The notes: generated from the sequence alone by a model not told the origin. DNA of 64,000 nucleotides from Kibdelosporangium persicum (GCF_013280595.1 NZ_JAAATY010000007.1:62001-126000), one strand, 5' to 3'; shown: positions 27,264 through 36,812, numbered from the stretch's first letter. Numbers and translations: made by a program.

Positions 27264-28892
27264 TCACCGTGCCAGTGGGTGCGGCCCGAAGGCGATCAGG
27301 AACCGGTCGCGGAACGCCTGCATCGGCCACACCGGCGCCTCCTGGCCCGGGTTGAGGCCGTCGTGCCAGCCCCAGCTCGCGGTCCGTTCGAGCACGGCGG
27401 GGTCCTTCGCCACGATCGTCACCGGGACGTTCCGGGTCGCGCCGTCACCCGTGACCACAGGCGCGGGCTGGTGGTCACCCAGGAAGACGAGCACCAGGTT
27501 CTTGTCGCCGTAGGTCTCCACGTAGGAGATCAGGGTGTTCAGCGAGTACTGGATCGACTTGCCGTACGCGTCCCTGGTCCTGCCCGCGTCGTTCCACACC
27601 GCCTCGGGCTTGGTGCCGTTCTCCACCTGCGGGATGAAGATCGATCCGTCGCCCACGGCGTTCCAGTCGATCATCTGCGGCAGCGGCACGAACGGCGTGT
27701 GGCTGGACACCAGGTCGATCTCGGCCATCACCGGTTTGCGGTCGGTCCTGGCGCGCTCGTTGCGCTGGAACGCCGACAACGTGTACTGGTCCGGCATCCG
27801 GGCGTAGAAGAAGTTCTTGCCCTTGTAGCCGGAGGTGTGGGCGTCGTAGTACTGGTCGTAGCCGTAGATTTCGCCTTCCGGCCACGGCTTCATGTTCTGC
27901 GGCACGACACCGACGGTCTTCCAGCCCGCGCGCTTGAAGGCCTGGCTGAGCGTGAACCGGTCGCCGGTGACGAACGTGTCGTAGCGCTTCTGGTTGTTGA
28001 TCAACACGCCGGACTGCAGCGTGGAGTGCGCCAGCCAGCTGCCGCCGCCCGAGGTCGACGAGGTGATGAAGGCGCTCTTGGCCTCGAACCCGGCCGCCCG
28101 CAGCTTGCTCGTGCCCGCGTCGAGCACGGCGTCGACGCCCGGGGAGATCACCGGGTCCTGGATGGCGACCTGGCCGTAGCTCTCGACGAACGCGATGACC
28201 ACGTCCTTGCCGTGCAGCCCGGTCAGCAACTCGTTGCCCGGCGTGTCGCGGAACGCGTCGACCGACGCCTCCTCGTCGTACGCCTTCGCGTCCTGCAGGC
28301 TCGTGCCGATCTGACGGGCGTGGTCATACGCCAACGCCACCGCACTCCGGCTGGCGAGTGGCTGACCGAACGCCGCCGCCCCGATCCACACGACGCCCAG
28401 CACGGCGAGCGCGCGCGTCGCCGCCGTCCGCCGTCCCACGACGACCCGCGACAGCCGCATCACAGCGAGCGCCATCAGGACAACCACGGCGACAGCGAGC
28501 ACCGCGGCCCCGATCGCGGCGGCGACCGCCCCGCCCTGGCCGATCGCGCCGGCGAGGAACTCGAAACCCGGGCCGAGGAAGCTCCAGTCGAACACGGGGT
28601 CGAACGGCCGGGCCAGCGTCGTGTGGAAGCCCATGTCGAAGAACTTCCAGATCAGCAGGACACCCAGCAGCGCGCCGGCGACCGCCGCGGTGATCCGCCT
28701 GGCCTTCGGCGGCAGCACGAGCATGAGCGCGACCCCGGCCAGACCTTCCAACGGAATCCGCAGCACCGCCCACGGCGTGAGCCGGCTCAGCTCGTTCGGC
28801 ACGACCAGCGCGACCAGGACCAGCACGAACGCCAGCGCCGTGATCACCTTGGCGGTGATCCGCCGCCACTTCGGCACGCTGTCCGTGGTCAT
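27264..28892 (-). CDS. Sulfatase-fold membrane enzyme (LtaS/OpgB-like)
   Basis: 542 residues. The N-terminal ~190 residues hold about five hydrophobic helices ([52 protein letters not shown]; further pairs). The extracellular part is an alkaline-phosphatase/sulfatase fold: [11 protein letters not shown], nucleophile region [30 protein letters not shown] and metal ligands in [11 protein letters not shown]. Members of this superfamily transfer or remove phosphoglycerol or related groups on cell-envelope polymers. Exact substrate unknown. It lies 23 bases upstream of rnhA on the same strand. Confidence 0.85.
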   Translation of the reverse strand: MTTDSVPKWRRITAKVITALAFVLVLVALVVPNELSRLTPWAVLRIPLEGLAGVALMLVLPPKARRITAAVAGALLGVLLIWKFFDMGFHTTLARPFDPVFDWSFLGPGFEFLAGAIGQGGAVAAAIGAAVLAVAVVVLMALAVMRLSRVVVGRRTAATRALAVLGVVWIGAAAFGQPLASRSAVALAYDHARQIGTSLQDAKAYDEEASVDAFRDTPGNELLTGLHGKDVVIAFVESYGQVAIQDPVISPGVDAVLDAGTSKLRAAGFEAKSAFITSSTSGGGSWLAHSTLQSGVLINNQKRYDTFVTGDRFTLSQAFKRAGWKTVGVVPQNMKPWPEGEIYGYDQYYDAHTSGYKGKNFFYARMPDQYTLSAFQRNERARTDRKPVMAEIDLVSSHTPFVPLPQMIDWNAVGDGSIFIPQVENGTKPEAVWNDAGRTRDAYGKSIQYSLNTLISYVETYGDKNLVLVFLGDHQPAPVVTGDGATRNVPVTIVAKDPAVLERTASWGWHDGLNPGQEAPVWPMQAFRDRFLIAFGPHPLAR

Positions 28893-29083
28893 GTACCGCC
28901 TCCGCCTTTCCGTCTGCCGCCGGACAATTGTCGAAGGCAGCCGCCACTAGATGTACGGACGCTGCCAGGGGGAGGTTCACCGTCCCGCCAAGTTAGCGGC
29001 CGTGCCGCCCAGGCATCGACTCGCCCCGGCGTGGTCTGCGCAACGTCGGGGAATCCTCGCCGGCTCAGGGCGTTGACCTTGGT

Positions 29084-30061
29084 GTGACACCGACCAAGCT
29101 GTCCATTCTGGACCGCTCGAGCACCCGGGTGGGCAAGAGCGACGCGCAGGCGCTGCGGGACACGGTGCGCTTCGCCCAGCAGGCCGAAGCGCTGGGCTAC
29201 CACCGGTTCTGGGTGTCGGAGCACCACAGCGTCCCGGGCGTGGCGGGATCGGCGCCGACCGTGCTGGCGGCCGCGATCGCGGCGGCGACGTCGGCGATCC
29301 GCGTGGGCACGGGCGGCGTGATGTTGCCCAACCACCAGCCGTTGGTGGTCGCCGAGCAGTTCGGCGTGCTGGAGTCGCTGTATCCCGGGCGGATCGACAT
29401 GGGTTTGGGGCGTTCTGTCGGGTTCACCGACGGCGTCCGGCGTGCGCTGGGGCGTGACAGGGACGCCGGGCGGGATTTCGGAGCCCAGGTGAAGGAGCTG
29501 CTGGCGTATTTCGACAGCGGCCGTGACGGCGTGCACGCGCTGCCCGCGGAAGGCCTCCGGGTTCCCGCGTTCATCCTGGCGACGGGCGAAGGCGCGGACA
29601 TCGCGGCTGATCTGGGCCTGCCGGTGGTGGTCGGCGGCCCGAAGCTGGCGCAGGCGGCCGCGCGGTACCGCGAACGGTCCGCGAACCCGTACGTGATCCT
29701 GGCGGTGAATGTCGCCGTCGCGGACACCACCGAGCAGGCACGGCGTTTGCTGCTGCCCGAGGCCTGGTCGATGGTGTACTCGCGCTCACACGGCGTTTTC
29801 CCGCCGCTGCGGCCGGTCGACGACCTCGACCTGACGCCGCGGGAGCGTGACCGCCTCGAACGGAGCCTGCAAGGCCAGATCTACGGCACCGAGGACGAAG
29901 TCGTCGCCGCGTTGAACCAGCTGCCGCCGGCCGACGAACTGCTGATCACGCTCAGCACGTTCGACCGTGACGAGATGCTCGACTCCTACAGCCGCCTGAT
30001 CACGGCAGTGACGCGGGCAGGTCGAACCGCTGGAAGTGCTCTGGCCCGAGGAACGACGTGA
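29084..30061 (+). CDS. LLM-class flavin-dependent oxidoreductase (MsnO8 type)
   Basis: 325 residues from the GTG at 29084, giving the usual LSILDRSSTRVGKSDAQAL. The luciferase-like TIM barrel follows: RFWVSEHHSVPGVAGSAPTVL, IRVGTGGVMLPNHQPLVVAEQFG and GRIDMGLGRSVGFTDGVRRAL. These proteins use reduced FMN/F420 to oxidise varied substrates. The annotation MsnO8-like rests on overall resemblance only. The last 62 bases overlap the convergent ECF sigma gene. Confidence 0.93.
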   Translation: MTPTKLSILDRSSTRVGKSDAQALRDTVRFAQQAEALGYHRFWVSEHHSVPGVAGSAPTVLAAAIAAATSAIRVGTGGVMLPNHQPLVVAEQFGVLESLYPGRIDMGLGRSVGFTDGVRRALGRDRDAGRDFGAQVKELLAYFDSGRDGVHALPAEGLRVPAFILATGEGADIAADLGLPVVVGGPKLAQAAARYRERSANPYVILAVNVAVADTTEQARRLLLPEAWSMVYSRSHGVFPPLRPVDDLDLTPRERDRLERSLQGQIYGTEDEVVAALNQLPPADELLITLSTFDRDEMLDSYSRLITAVTRAGRTAGSALARGTT

Positions 30062-30941
30062 TCGCCGCGATCCGGCCGTCACGCAGGGTCAGCACGTTGA
30101 TCGACCAGGCGCGGCCGTCCAGGTAGGCGGCGACGGCAGGTTCGTCGTTCGCGCTGGTCGGCAGGTGCTTCCACGAGCCGCAGGTGAACGGCACCTTGAC
30201 GGCGTGGTCCATGACCGCGTCGACACCGCTGTACCAGGCCGCGAGTGGCGGCATGGACCAGGTGACGTCCTCGGTCAGCAGCGCGACGAGGGCGTCGGCG
30301 TCACCACGTTCCAGCGCGCCCGAGTAGGCGGCGACGATCTCCTTGACGCGGGTGTCGTCGGTGGCCCGCAGCTCGGTCCTGGACGGCACCTTCTCCGCGA
30401 TGACCTTGCGGGCCCGTGCCAGCGCCGAGTTCACCGACGTCGTCGACGTGTCCATGATCTCGGCGATCTCGGCCGCCGAGTACCCGAGCACCTCGAAGAG
30501 AAGGAGGGCCGCGCGCTGGTTGCCCGGCAGGTGCTGCAGCGCCGCCACGAACGCCAGTTCAATGCCCTCGCGCTGCTCGTAACGCTGGTCCGGATACGGC
30601 TCCAGCCACGCGACGTCCAGAGCGTTCTGATTGAGCACCGCGTGTTCGCTGGCCGGGCCGAGGTCCATCGGCATGGCGCGTCTGCCCCGCGTCTCGGCGA
30701 TGTCCAGGCACGCGCGCGTGGCCACCGTGTACAGCCACGTGCGGAGTGAACTGCGGCCTTCGAACGAGCCGAGCTTGCGCCACGCCTTGATGAGCGTGTC
30801 CTGCAGTGCGTCGTCCGCGTCGTGCGTGGAGCCGAGGACCCGGTAGCAGTGCGCGTGCAGCTCCCGGCGCAACGGCTCGACCAGGCGCGCGAACGCCTCC
30901 GCGTCACCCTCCTGGGCCTGCTGCAGAAAAACTTCGCTCAT
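30000..30941 (-). CDS. ECF sigma factor with SnoaL-like C-terminal domain
   Basis: 313 residues from the ATG at 30941. Region 2: RELHAHCYRVLGSTHDADDALQDTLIKAW and RTWLYTVATRACLDI. Region 4: LQHLPGNQRAALLLFEVLG with AAEIAEIMDTSTTSVNSALARAR. The C-terminal ~120 residues again form an SnoaL-like domain (VKEIVAAYSGALERGDADALV, SMPPLAAWYSGVDAVMDHAV). It is related in architecture to the factor at 20862-21785, so the window carries two of this unusual anti-sigma-less kind. A DinB gene starts divergently only 38 bases away, so their promoters must overlap. Confidence 0.93.
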   Translation of the reverse strand: MSEVFLQQAQEGDAEAFARLVEPLRRELHAHCYRVLGSTHDADDALQDTLIKAWRKLGSFEGRSSLRTWLYTVATRACLDIAETRGRRAMPMDLGPASEHAVLNQNALDVAWLEPYPDQRYEQREGIELAFVAALQHLPGNQRAALLLFEVLGYSAAEIAEIMDTSTTSVNSALARARKVIAEKVPSRTELRATDDTRVKEIVAAYSGALERGDADALVALLTEDVTWSMPPLAAWYSGVDAVMDHAVKVPFTCGSWKHLPTSANDEPAVAAYLDGRAWSINVLTLRDGRIAAITSFLGPEHFQRFDLPASLP

Positions 30942-30979
30942 GGCCGACGATTCTGCCGCAGGGCGGCCGTCTCACCGGC

Positions 30980-31546
30980 ATGAAGAACGAACTGCACACG
31001 TACCTGCGTGACATCCGCAAGGTCATGGTCTGGAAACTCGACGGGCTGTCCGAGTACGACATCCGCAGGCCACTGACCCCGACCGGCACCAACCTGCTGG
31101 GCCTGGTGAAGCACCTCGTCACGGTGGAACTGCTCTACTTCGGCCACGTGTTCGGCCGGCCGGTTCAGGAAGTGGTGCCCTGGCTGCGCAAGGACGCCGA
31201 GCCCAACATCGACATGTGGGCGACGGCCGACGAGTCCCGTTCGGACATCGTCGGCCTCTACCAGCGCGCCTGGGCCCACGCGGACAGGACGATCGACGAG
31301 CTCACTTTGGACAGTGTCGGCTATGTGGAATGGTGGCCCGACAGCGAACCGACGCTGCACCGCGTCCTCGTCCACGTGATCGCGGAGGCCCATCGGCATG
31401 CCGGGCACGCCGACATCGTCCGCGAACTCGTCGACGGGTCCGTGGGACTGCGTGAAGACAACGACCTCATGCCGCCGGGCGACGAGGAGTGGTGGGCCGG
31501 CTACCGCACCAAGGTGATCACGGCGTCGGAAGGTTTCACCTCGTAG
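30980..31546 (+). CDS. DinB/DUF664 family protein
   Basis: 188 residues from the ATG at 30980, with no strong ribosome site. It is a four-helix DinB-like protein with the metal-binding histidine pattern: His in LVKHLVTVELLYFGHVFG and two further His in HVIAEAHRHAGHADIVREL. Characterised relatives are thiol-dependent (mycothiol or bacillithiol) transferases or isomerases, and this subgroup is frequent in mycothiol-making actinobacteria. Function is otherwise open. It is divergent from the ECF factor and may be a target of it. Confidence 0.87.
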   Translation: MKNELHTYLRDIRKVMVWKLDGLSEYDIRRPLTPTGTNLLGLVKHLVTVELLYFGHVFGRPVQEVVPWLRKDAEPNIDMWATADESRSDIVGLYQRAWAHADRTIDELTLDSVGYVEWWPDSEPTLHRVLVHVIAEAHRHAGHADIVRELVDGSVGLREDNDLMPPGDEEWWAGYRTKVITASEGFTS

Positions 31547-31666
31547 GAACGCGGTGTGGTGGCGGATGGCCGGTGAGGCGTTCGACGACGGATCTCCGGT
31601 CACCGCCACGATCCGGGCGGAACTATGCGTTTGAATGATCGCCGGTCGCCCGGCACAGTGAGGACC

Positions 31667-32467
31667 GTGACTGACAAAGCCGCGCGGTTCCGCGCCCTGC
31701 ACGAGCGTCCAGAGCCTCTCCTGCTGCCGAATCCGTGGGACGCCGGGACGGCCCGGCTGCTGGCGGGTCTCGGCTTCGAGGCCCTGGCCAGCACGAGTCT
31801 CGGCGTGGCCAACACGGTCGGCCGCACCCACGTGACCCGGCAGGAAGTGCTGGACAACGTCCGGGCGATCGACGACGCCACACCGTTGCCGGTGAACGCC
31901 GACCTGGAGAACGGTTTCGCCGACGACCCCGCCGGCGTGGCGAAGACCATCGAACTGGCCGCGCGATCCGGCGCGGCCGGAGCGTCCATTGAGGACTACA
32001 CGGGTGATCCGCGGCGGCCGATCTACGACTTCGAGCTGTCAGTCGACCGGGTCCGGGCGGCGGTGGAGGCGGTGCGCTCCCTGCCGGTTCCGCTGGTCTT
32101 CACCGCGCGAGCCGAGAACCTGCTGCACGGCGTCAACGACCTTGACGACACGATCCGACGGCTTCAGGCGTTCGAGGAAGCGGGTGCCGACGTGCTGTAC
32201 GCGCCGGGACTTCGCACGCTGGAGGAAATGCGTGCGGTGGTCTCGTCGGTGGGCAAGCCCGTCAACGTCGTGATGGGGTTCGCGGACCCGTCGATCACGC
32301 TGGAACAGTTGGGCGAGATCGGCGTACGGCGGGTCAGCATCGGCGGTGCGCTCTCCAGGCTCGCCCTCAAAGCCTTCATGGACGGCGCCACCCAGATGCG
32401 TGCGGGCCGCTTCGGGTTCGTCGCCGACCTGCCGCCGCTGTCCGAACTGCACCGGTCGTTCGGCTGA
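31667..32467 (+). CDS. Isocitrate lyase/PEP mutase family protein
   Basis: 266 residues from the GTG at 31667, with AGGA 3 bases upstream; a GTG three codons earlier is possible. The fold signature is PNPWDAGTARLLAGLGFEALASTS, metal-binding region LPVNADLENGFADDP, then GAAGASIEDYTGDPRRPIYDF and VFTARAENLLHG. It lacks the KKCGH motif of true isocitrate lyases and is shorter, as in the PEP mutase/oxaloacetate decarboxylase-like branch. It probably cleaves or forms a C-C bond in an alpha-oxo acid. No operon partner. Confidence 0.9.
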   Translation: MTDKAARFRALHERPEPLLLPNPWDAGTARLLAGLGFEALASTSLGVANTVGRTHVTRQEVLDNVRAIDDATPLPVNADLENGFADDPAGVAKTIELAARSGAAGASIEDYTGDPRRPIYDFELSVDRVRAAVEAVRSLPVPLVFTARAENLLHGVNDLDDTIRRLQAFEEAGADVLYAPGLRTLEEMRAVVSSVGKPVNVVMGFADPSITLEQLGEIGVRRVSIGGALSRLALKAFMDGATQMRAGRFGFVADLPPLSELHRSFG

Positions 32468-32480
32468 GGGACCGACGCGC

Positions 32481-33302
32481 TCACGGTCTGTGAGCGACGA
32501 CCAGAACGGAGCCGAACTCCGGGATGTCGGCCATGTCGGCGTGGTCGAACTGCTCCACCAGTTCGGCTTCGGACTCGCTTTCGAGGCTTTGTCGCGTGCG
32601 GTCTATCTGTTGCGAGACACGACTGAAAGTCTGTCGCACGGTGTGCTCACTGATGTCGAGGATCTCGTCCAGCCGCAACCCGGCGCGGCGAAGCATCGGC
32701 GGGTAGTCGTCGACCTGCGCGAGGGTCATCATGAAATGCTCGACATAGCGGTCGACAATGGGCCGCTTGGCGGCCGGAATCGGCGCCCGCTCAACAAAAT
32801 CGGTCAGGACCAGCCTGCCGCCGGGACGTAACGCCTGACGGATCTCGCCCAGCACCTGGGTACGGTCCGGCATGTGGAAAACCGACTCGACGGCAATGGC
32901 GGCGTCGAACGACTCGGGCGGGAACGGCAGGCGCATCGCGTCCGCGTGCCTGAATTCGGCAAGGTGTGTCAGCCCGGCGGAGGCCGCGAGCGCGTCGGCG
33001 CGGATGATCTGCTCCCGGCTGATGGAGATCCCGGTGACCTGGGCGCCGGTACGTCTGGCGATCCGCAGCGCGGGACCGCCGACCCCGCAGCCGACGTCGA
33101 GAACACGGCTGTTCCTCCCGATCCGGAGGCGGTCGGTCATCACATCGGTGAGCCGATCGGCCGCTTCGCTGAGCGGAATGTCGCTGTCCGGGTTGTCCCA
33201 GTAGCCGAAATGCATGTTCTCGCCCGACGTGTCGTCACGCAGCACGGTGAACTGGTCGTAGAACCGTCCGACTTCTTCGGGTACGGGAATGCGCTGCGAC
33301 AT
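32481..33302 (-). CDS. SAM-dependent methyltransferase
   Basis: 273 residues. Class I methyltransferase with motif I VLDVGCGVGGPALRIAR at residues 67-83, the acidic end of strand beta2 in TGISISREQI, motif II FDAAIAVESVFHMPDR and motif III LRPGGRLVLTDFVER. The preceding helix ENMHFGYWDNPDSDIPLSEA is characteristic of the small-molecule methyltransferases of RebM / 27-O-demethylrifamycin methyltransferase type. The acceptor is unknown. It converges on the PEP-mutase-like gene with 13 bases between stops. Confidence 0.9.
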   Translation of the reverse strand: MSQRIPVPEEVGRFYDQFTVLRDDTSGENMHFGYWDNPDSDIPLSEAADRLTDVMTDRLRIGRNSRVLDVGCGVGGPALRIARRTGAQVTGISISREQIIRADALAASAGLTHLAEFRHADAMRLPFPPESFDAAIAVESVFHMPDRTQVLGEIRQALRPGGRLVLTDFVERAPIPAAKRPIVDRYVEHFMMTLAQVDDYPPMLRRAGLRLDEILDISEHTVRQTFSRVSQQIDRTRQSLESESEAELVEQFDHADMADIPEFGSVLVVAHRP

Positions 33303-33412
33303 CTGAGTCCTCCTGGCTCGGCAAGTGGCGCGCAGAATGATCGACCTGCGTTATCACCGTAGAGCACAATGTCCGGACCGACTTACTTCCTGGCGATTCC
33401 CTGACGAAGACC

Positions 33413-33433
33413 TGACGTTGTTATGAAACGTCA
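33413..33433. promoter_or_regulatory. Small inverted repeat upstream of hypothetical gene
   Basis: TGACGTT-N7-AACGTCA, a perfect 7-base inverted repeat between the divergent methyltransferase and the unknown gene at 33551. Could be an operator. No direct evidence for the binding protein. Confidence 0.35.
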
Positions 33434-33550
33434 TCACTCGTCCCAGGTTTGCCGGACAGAAATCGTCGGTGCCGGCGAAGCCGGCCCGGCCGGCGACCCT
33501 CAGCGAGGCGCTCCGTGGAACCTCGCCCGCTGTCCCATAGGCTGCCGCGT

Positions 33551-34750
33551 ATGCATCTTCGTGTCGTCGGCCGTCCGCCCGACCTCTCGCCCGAGAAGCT
33601 GGCTCCGCAGGCGAGAGCGTGCCTGGCGCTGGCCGACGCGCGAACGCTGGCCGAGTGGGTCGGTGACGGCCGGGAGGTGACCACCCGCGGAGTGCTGAAG
33701 CCGGCTGCCGCGGTCGAGGCGTGTGACCTGCTCGGAATCGAGCCGCCGTCACGCAAACCGCGGAGCGCTCTGGACATCGACGCGCTGATGATGGTGTGGA
33801 TGGCCGCGTGCGCCGCCGGGTTCATCGAGGTGTCCCGTAGCCGCGTGACCACAGGGCCGACCCTCCGGCTGTGGCAGGAGGGCACTCCGGACATCGTGCT
33901 CACCATCTGGAGCAAGTGTGTGCTGGAGTCCATCGGGCTGGCCGGCGAGACGAACGAGGACGGTCTCGAGTACCTGGCAGTGCTGGCCACCCTCGATGGT
34001 CACGGTGGTGTGGCTTCGCTCCGCGATCTGACCGCTGCCATCGCGCAGGTGAACGGCGGTGCTTCAGCCTGCGCGTGCCCGGAATGCGCATCGAGAGCCC
34101 CGGACGCCGACGAGTCGGACGCTCAGGACGTGGTGCTGGATCTGGGCGAATTCGGCATCGCCGTGCTGGCGGACGACGTCGTCGAACTGATGCCGCTCGG
34201 CCACTGGCTCACCGACTTCATGTTCCGCGAGAGCGCCCCGTCCGCGCAGGTCGATGCCGCGGGCCTGATCGACGAGCTGTCGCAGTTCCCCGAGATGGTC
34301 GCTGTGCTGATGGCCCGTCCGTGGCTGTCGGCCCGTACTCCGGCGGCGGCCGTCCGTGACCTGCTCGCCGTCGCGGAATCCCTGACCGGACGCGAACGCC
34401 TCATCGCCCTTACCGTGGCCCAGGAGGGTGGCCCGGAGGCAGCGCCCGCGTGGCGCGAGTGGGCGGCCAGGGACGGGTTCGGCGCCTACGCCCGGATTTG
34501 GCTCGCCAAGCAGGACGGCGCGGAGCCGGCCGCGGCGGATTCGGCGTGGACCGCCGCGGACGCGCTGGCCATGCTCGTGGACACCCTGCGCCGTGATGTC
34601 GCCCTGGAATTTGTCCCCGCGCTGCTCCAGGCGGAGGCCGGAACCGACTTGGCGCGGACCGTGGCGGAACTGCGAACCTGTGGCCATCCGTCCGCGCCCC
34701 GGCTGGTCAAGCTGTTGAGCGGCGCATCCGGAGGTGAAGTGGCCTTCTGA
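33551..34750 (+). CDS. Hypothetical actinobacterial protein with a Cys cluster
   Basis: 399 residues from the ATG at 33551, the first start that gives protein-like sequence. The N-terminal module LADARTLAEWVGDGREVTTRGVLKPAAAVEACDLLGIE recurs in uncharacterised actinobacterial proteins. A central SASACACPECASRAPD-like cluster (CACPEC) may bind a metal. The rest is helical (LIDELSQFPEMVAVLMARPWL; TLRRDVALEFVPALLQAEAG). No enzymatic motif is recognisable. It stands alone between divergent and co-directional genes. Confidence 0.75.
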   Translation: MHLRVVGRPPDLSPEKLAPQARACLALADARTLAEWVGDGREVTTRGVLKPAAAVEACDLLGIEPPSRKPRSALDIDALMMVWMAACAAGFIEVSRSRVTTGPTLRLWQEGTPDIVLTIWSKCVLESIGLAGETNEDGLEYLAVLATLDGHGGVASLRDLTAAIAQVNGGASACACPECASRAPDADESDAQDVVLDLGEFGIAVLADDVVELMPLGHWLTDFMFRESAPSAQVDAAGLIDELSQFPEMVAVLMARPWLSARTPAAAVRDLLAVAESLTGRERLIALTVAQEGGPEAAPAWREWAARDGFGAYARIWLAKQDGAEPAAADSAWTAADALAMLVDTLRRDVALEFVPALLQAEAGTDLARTVAELRTCGHPSAPRLVKLLSGASGGEVAF

Positions 34751-34804
34751 GACGTCACCGGGATGGCACTTCCGTGATGCCACTCGGCGCGGTGGAGTTG
34801 TCGG

Positions 34805-35227
34805 ATGAACGTGAAGGAACTCGACGACTCGATGACCGGACAGGCCTTCCGGGTGATGCGGGAACTGCGGCCGCACCTCACCGGCTCAGCGGAGTTCGCG
34901 GAACGGATCCGTCGGCAGCGCGCGGAAGGCTATCGCCTGGTGGGGTCGTTCGACGCCTCCGGCGATGTCGTGTCCGTAGCGGGTTTCCGCACGGGGAACA
35001 ACTTGGCGTGGGGGCACTTCCTGTACGTCGACGACCTGTGCACGCTGCCTGAGGCACGCGGGCACGGCCACGCGAGCGCGTTGTTGCAGTGGATCGACGA
35101 GGAAGCGCGGCGGCTGGGATGTCAGCAGGTGCACCTCGACTCCGGGACCCACCGGCACGACGCCCACCGGCGTTATCTCAGTTCCGGCTATGTCATCCAG
35201 GCGTTCCACTTCGGCAAACCGGCATGA
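34805..35227 (+). CDS. GNAT-family N-acetyltransferase
   Basis: 140 residues. The acetyl-CoA binding motif A is YVDDLCTLPEARGHGHASAL (with RGHGHA), followed by the helix LLQWIDEEARRLGC and motif B LDSGTHRHDAHRRYLSSGY. Length is that of a single GNAT domain. It acetylates a small molecule or protein amine, substrate unknown. A strong terminator hairpin begins 3 bases after the stop and separates it from the convergent cold-shock gene. Confidence 0.93.
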   Translation: MNVKELDDSMTGQAFRVMRELRPHLTGSAEFAERIRRQRAEGYRLVGSFDASGDVVSVAGFRTGNNLAWGHFLYVDDLCTLPEARGHGHASALLQWIDEEARRLGCQQVHLDSGTHRHDAHRRYLSSGYVIQAFHFGKPA

Positions 35228-35229
35228 CA

Positions 35230-35261
35230 AAGCAGGCCCCGCCGGATGGCGGGGCCTGCTT
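35230..35261. terminator. Bidirectional terminator
   Basis: Perfect 14-bp stem AAGCAGGCCCCGCC / GGCGGGGCCTGCTT with the GGAT loop, between the convergent GNAT and cold-shock genes. On both strands the stem ends in a short T/A run, the best terminator in this part of the window. Confidence 0.9.
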
Positions 35262-35274
35262 CGGTGAGCCTTGC

Positions 35275-35478
35275 TCAGATCACGGTGACGCCGGTCGCCT
35301 GCGGGCCCTTCTGGCCCTGGCCGACGTCGAAGCGCACGCGCTGGTTCTCCTCGAGCGACTTGAAGCCGCCGCCCTGGATCTCCGAGTAGTGCACGAACAC
35401 GTCGGCGCTACCGTCCTCGGGCGCGATGAACCCGAAGCCCTTTTCGGAGTTGAACCACTTCACGGTGCCTTCAGCCAT
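35275..35478 (-). CDS. Cold-shock protein (CspA family)
   Basis: 67 residues, [20 protein letters not shown] at the start, with both RNA-binding motifs (KGFGFI, VFVHY) intact, and [19 protein letters not shown] near the end. It is a single OB-fold RNA chaperone that melts mRNA secondary structure; the main one in actinobacteria is usually abundant at all temperatures. The start is fixed by homology, as the open frame runs about 360 bases further upstream with no relevant sequence. The ~250-base upstream region has no gene on this strand and probably contains a long 5' leader, as is usual for csp genes. Confidence 0.95.
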   Translation of the reverse strand: MAEGTVKWFNSEKGFGFIAPEDGSADVFVHYSEIQGGGFKSLEENQRVRFDVGQGQKGPQATGVTVI

Positions 35479-35734
35479 GTTGTCTCCTTGAACAGCTGAC
35501 GGAGTCGGCACGCCGCTGGTGCGGCGAACCGGGTCTGTCTGCGACGGAGGACCTTCTCCGGCGAAATCCCGGAGGAAAATACGCATACCCGCAAACGAAG
35601 GTTTCACGAGCGCGTACTGAACACGAACAAAAAACCTAAGACCGTCACCTACCTTAGCACGTTTCTGCGTGAACGCGTGACGAGGCCGGTGATGTAGGAC
35701 ACCATCGCCGCCGCCCCGGCCGCCCGGCTCCACC

Positions 35735-35908
35735 ATGCGGATCTTCGGCGGCATCGAACCCGTCGAGCTGCGGGCGCGTGACGAGCTCCTCGCATCCCTG
35801 GACGCCGAACCCGACCCGGCCGGCTTGGCCGCCGCACTGGACAAGACCTACCGGCGCGACGGCGGCGCCCTGGAGTGGATCGAGGTGAACATGAGGCGTC
35901 GGAGGTAG
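35735..35908 (+). CDS. Small uncharacterised ORF, possible gene fragment
   Basis: 57 codons from the ATG at 35735 with typical high-GC codon use. The predicted peptide contains [20 protein letters not shown] and [17 protein letters not shown] and ends in MRRRR. It has no recognisable domain and no clear ribosome site, so it may be the tail of a lost gene and not a functional one. It lies immediately before the Uma2 gene and on the far side of the csp leader. Confidence 0.4.
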   Translation: MRIFGGIEPVELRARDELLASLDAEPDPAGLAAALDKTYRRDGGALEWIEVNMRRRR

Positions 35909-35955
35909 AGTCGACGTGGTCCGGCCGTGTGCGTCACGTGGGAGGAGTGCTGCTC

Positions 35956-36612
35956 ATGAGTGTCGCAGCAGTGGCGCATTTCGTGCTGCCAGACTCGCCC
36001 TACGCCATGTGGGTGCGTGATGAGCTGGCTGGCTACCTCCACCTACCGAAGGACGGTACGCGTGTTGAGGTCATCGGAGGAGAGATCGTCGTGTCACCTG
36101 GCCCCTCCGTCGATCACAACGGCATGGTCAGGGACATTGAACGCGGACTGTTCGCCGCCGAGTTGACTGATCCCGCTTTTGTCTGGCGTTCGGTCCAGAC
36201 CACAGATCTCAATATGTTCGAGATAGGTGACGGCTACATTCCGGACTTGATCGTCATGGATGCGGAGGTTCTCGCTGAGGCGCGCGAGACGAAAGCCAAG
36301 CACCTGCTGCCCTACCAAGTAGATCTCGTCGTCGAGGTCAACTCGCGGTCGAACGCCGTAAGCGACCGGCGACCAGGCGAGAAGCGAAAAGTCGGCACCA
36401 AGTGGAGCGGGTACGCGCACGCGGGCATTCCGTATTACCTGCTTGTCGACCGCGACCCGAAGGTTTGCCGCACCACGTTGTACGCGAATCCGGACATGCG
36501 AGTCGGAACGTACGCCGAGCTCCAGACCTGGAGCTTCGGTGAAACGGTTCGCCTGCCGCATCCGTTCGGCTTCGAGATTTCGACCGATCACTGGGATCAT
36601 TGGGACGACTAG
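35956..36612 (+). CDS. Uma2-family (DUF820) putative endonuclease
   Basis: 218 residues from the ATG at 35956, which has GGAGGAG 8 bases upstream. The PD-(D/E)XK-like core is visible: EVIGGEIVVSPGPSVDHN, the acidic YIPDLIVMDAEVL, VDLVVEVNSRSN and the conserved KWSGYAHAGIPYYLLVDRDP. The C-terminal strand region is GTYAELQTWSFGETVRLPHP. Uma2 proteins are widespread in actinobacteria and cyanobacteria, often in several copies and near mobile DNA. Their role is unproven. A decayed relative of its last 25 residues is found at ~48.8 kb. It stands at the left edge of the accessory region. Confidence 0.87.
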   Translation: MSVAAVAHFVLPDSPYAMWVRDELAGYLHLPKDGTRVEVIGGEIVVSPGPSVDHNGMVRDIERGLFAAELTDPAFVWRSVQTTDLNMFEIGDGYIPDLIVMDAEVLAEARETKAKHLLPYQVDLVVEVNSRSNAVSDRRPGEKRKVGTKWSGYAHAGIPYYLLVDRDPKVCRTTLYANPDMRVGTYAELQTWSFGETVRLPHPFGFEISTDHWDHWDD

Positions 36613-36731
36613 GTACCCGACCGCGGTGGCCGGCACGACTTGGTGACGCCGCCTGGTTGTCAGGCTGCCTCAATGCGAAGTCGCCGCACGGCCCTCGGAC
36701 CGGCGCCGCGCGCTGAGCTACAGGGGGCTCG

Positions 36732-36812
36732 GCTCACGACTTGCCGCTCTACACGCGCAACGCTGATGATTTCCAAGGCCTGCGGGACATGCTGACCGTC
36801 GTCGCCGTCTGA
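36732..36812 (+). pseudogene. VapC toxin, C-terminal remnant
   Basis: [19 protein letters not shown] followed by MLTVVAV and a stop. It aligns residue by residue with the C-terminus of the intact VapC at 58823-59227 ([19 protein letters not shown]). Everything upstream (36613-36731) is unrecognisable. It shows that a toxin-antitoxin gene once stood here. Confidence 0.8.

Noticed and set aside
27279-29087. 602-codon plus-strand open frame over the sulfatase-fold gene
   Set aside because: Antisense shadow; the minus-strand protein has membrane helices and catalytic motifs.
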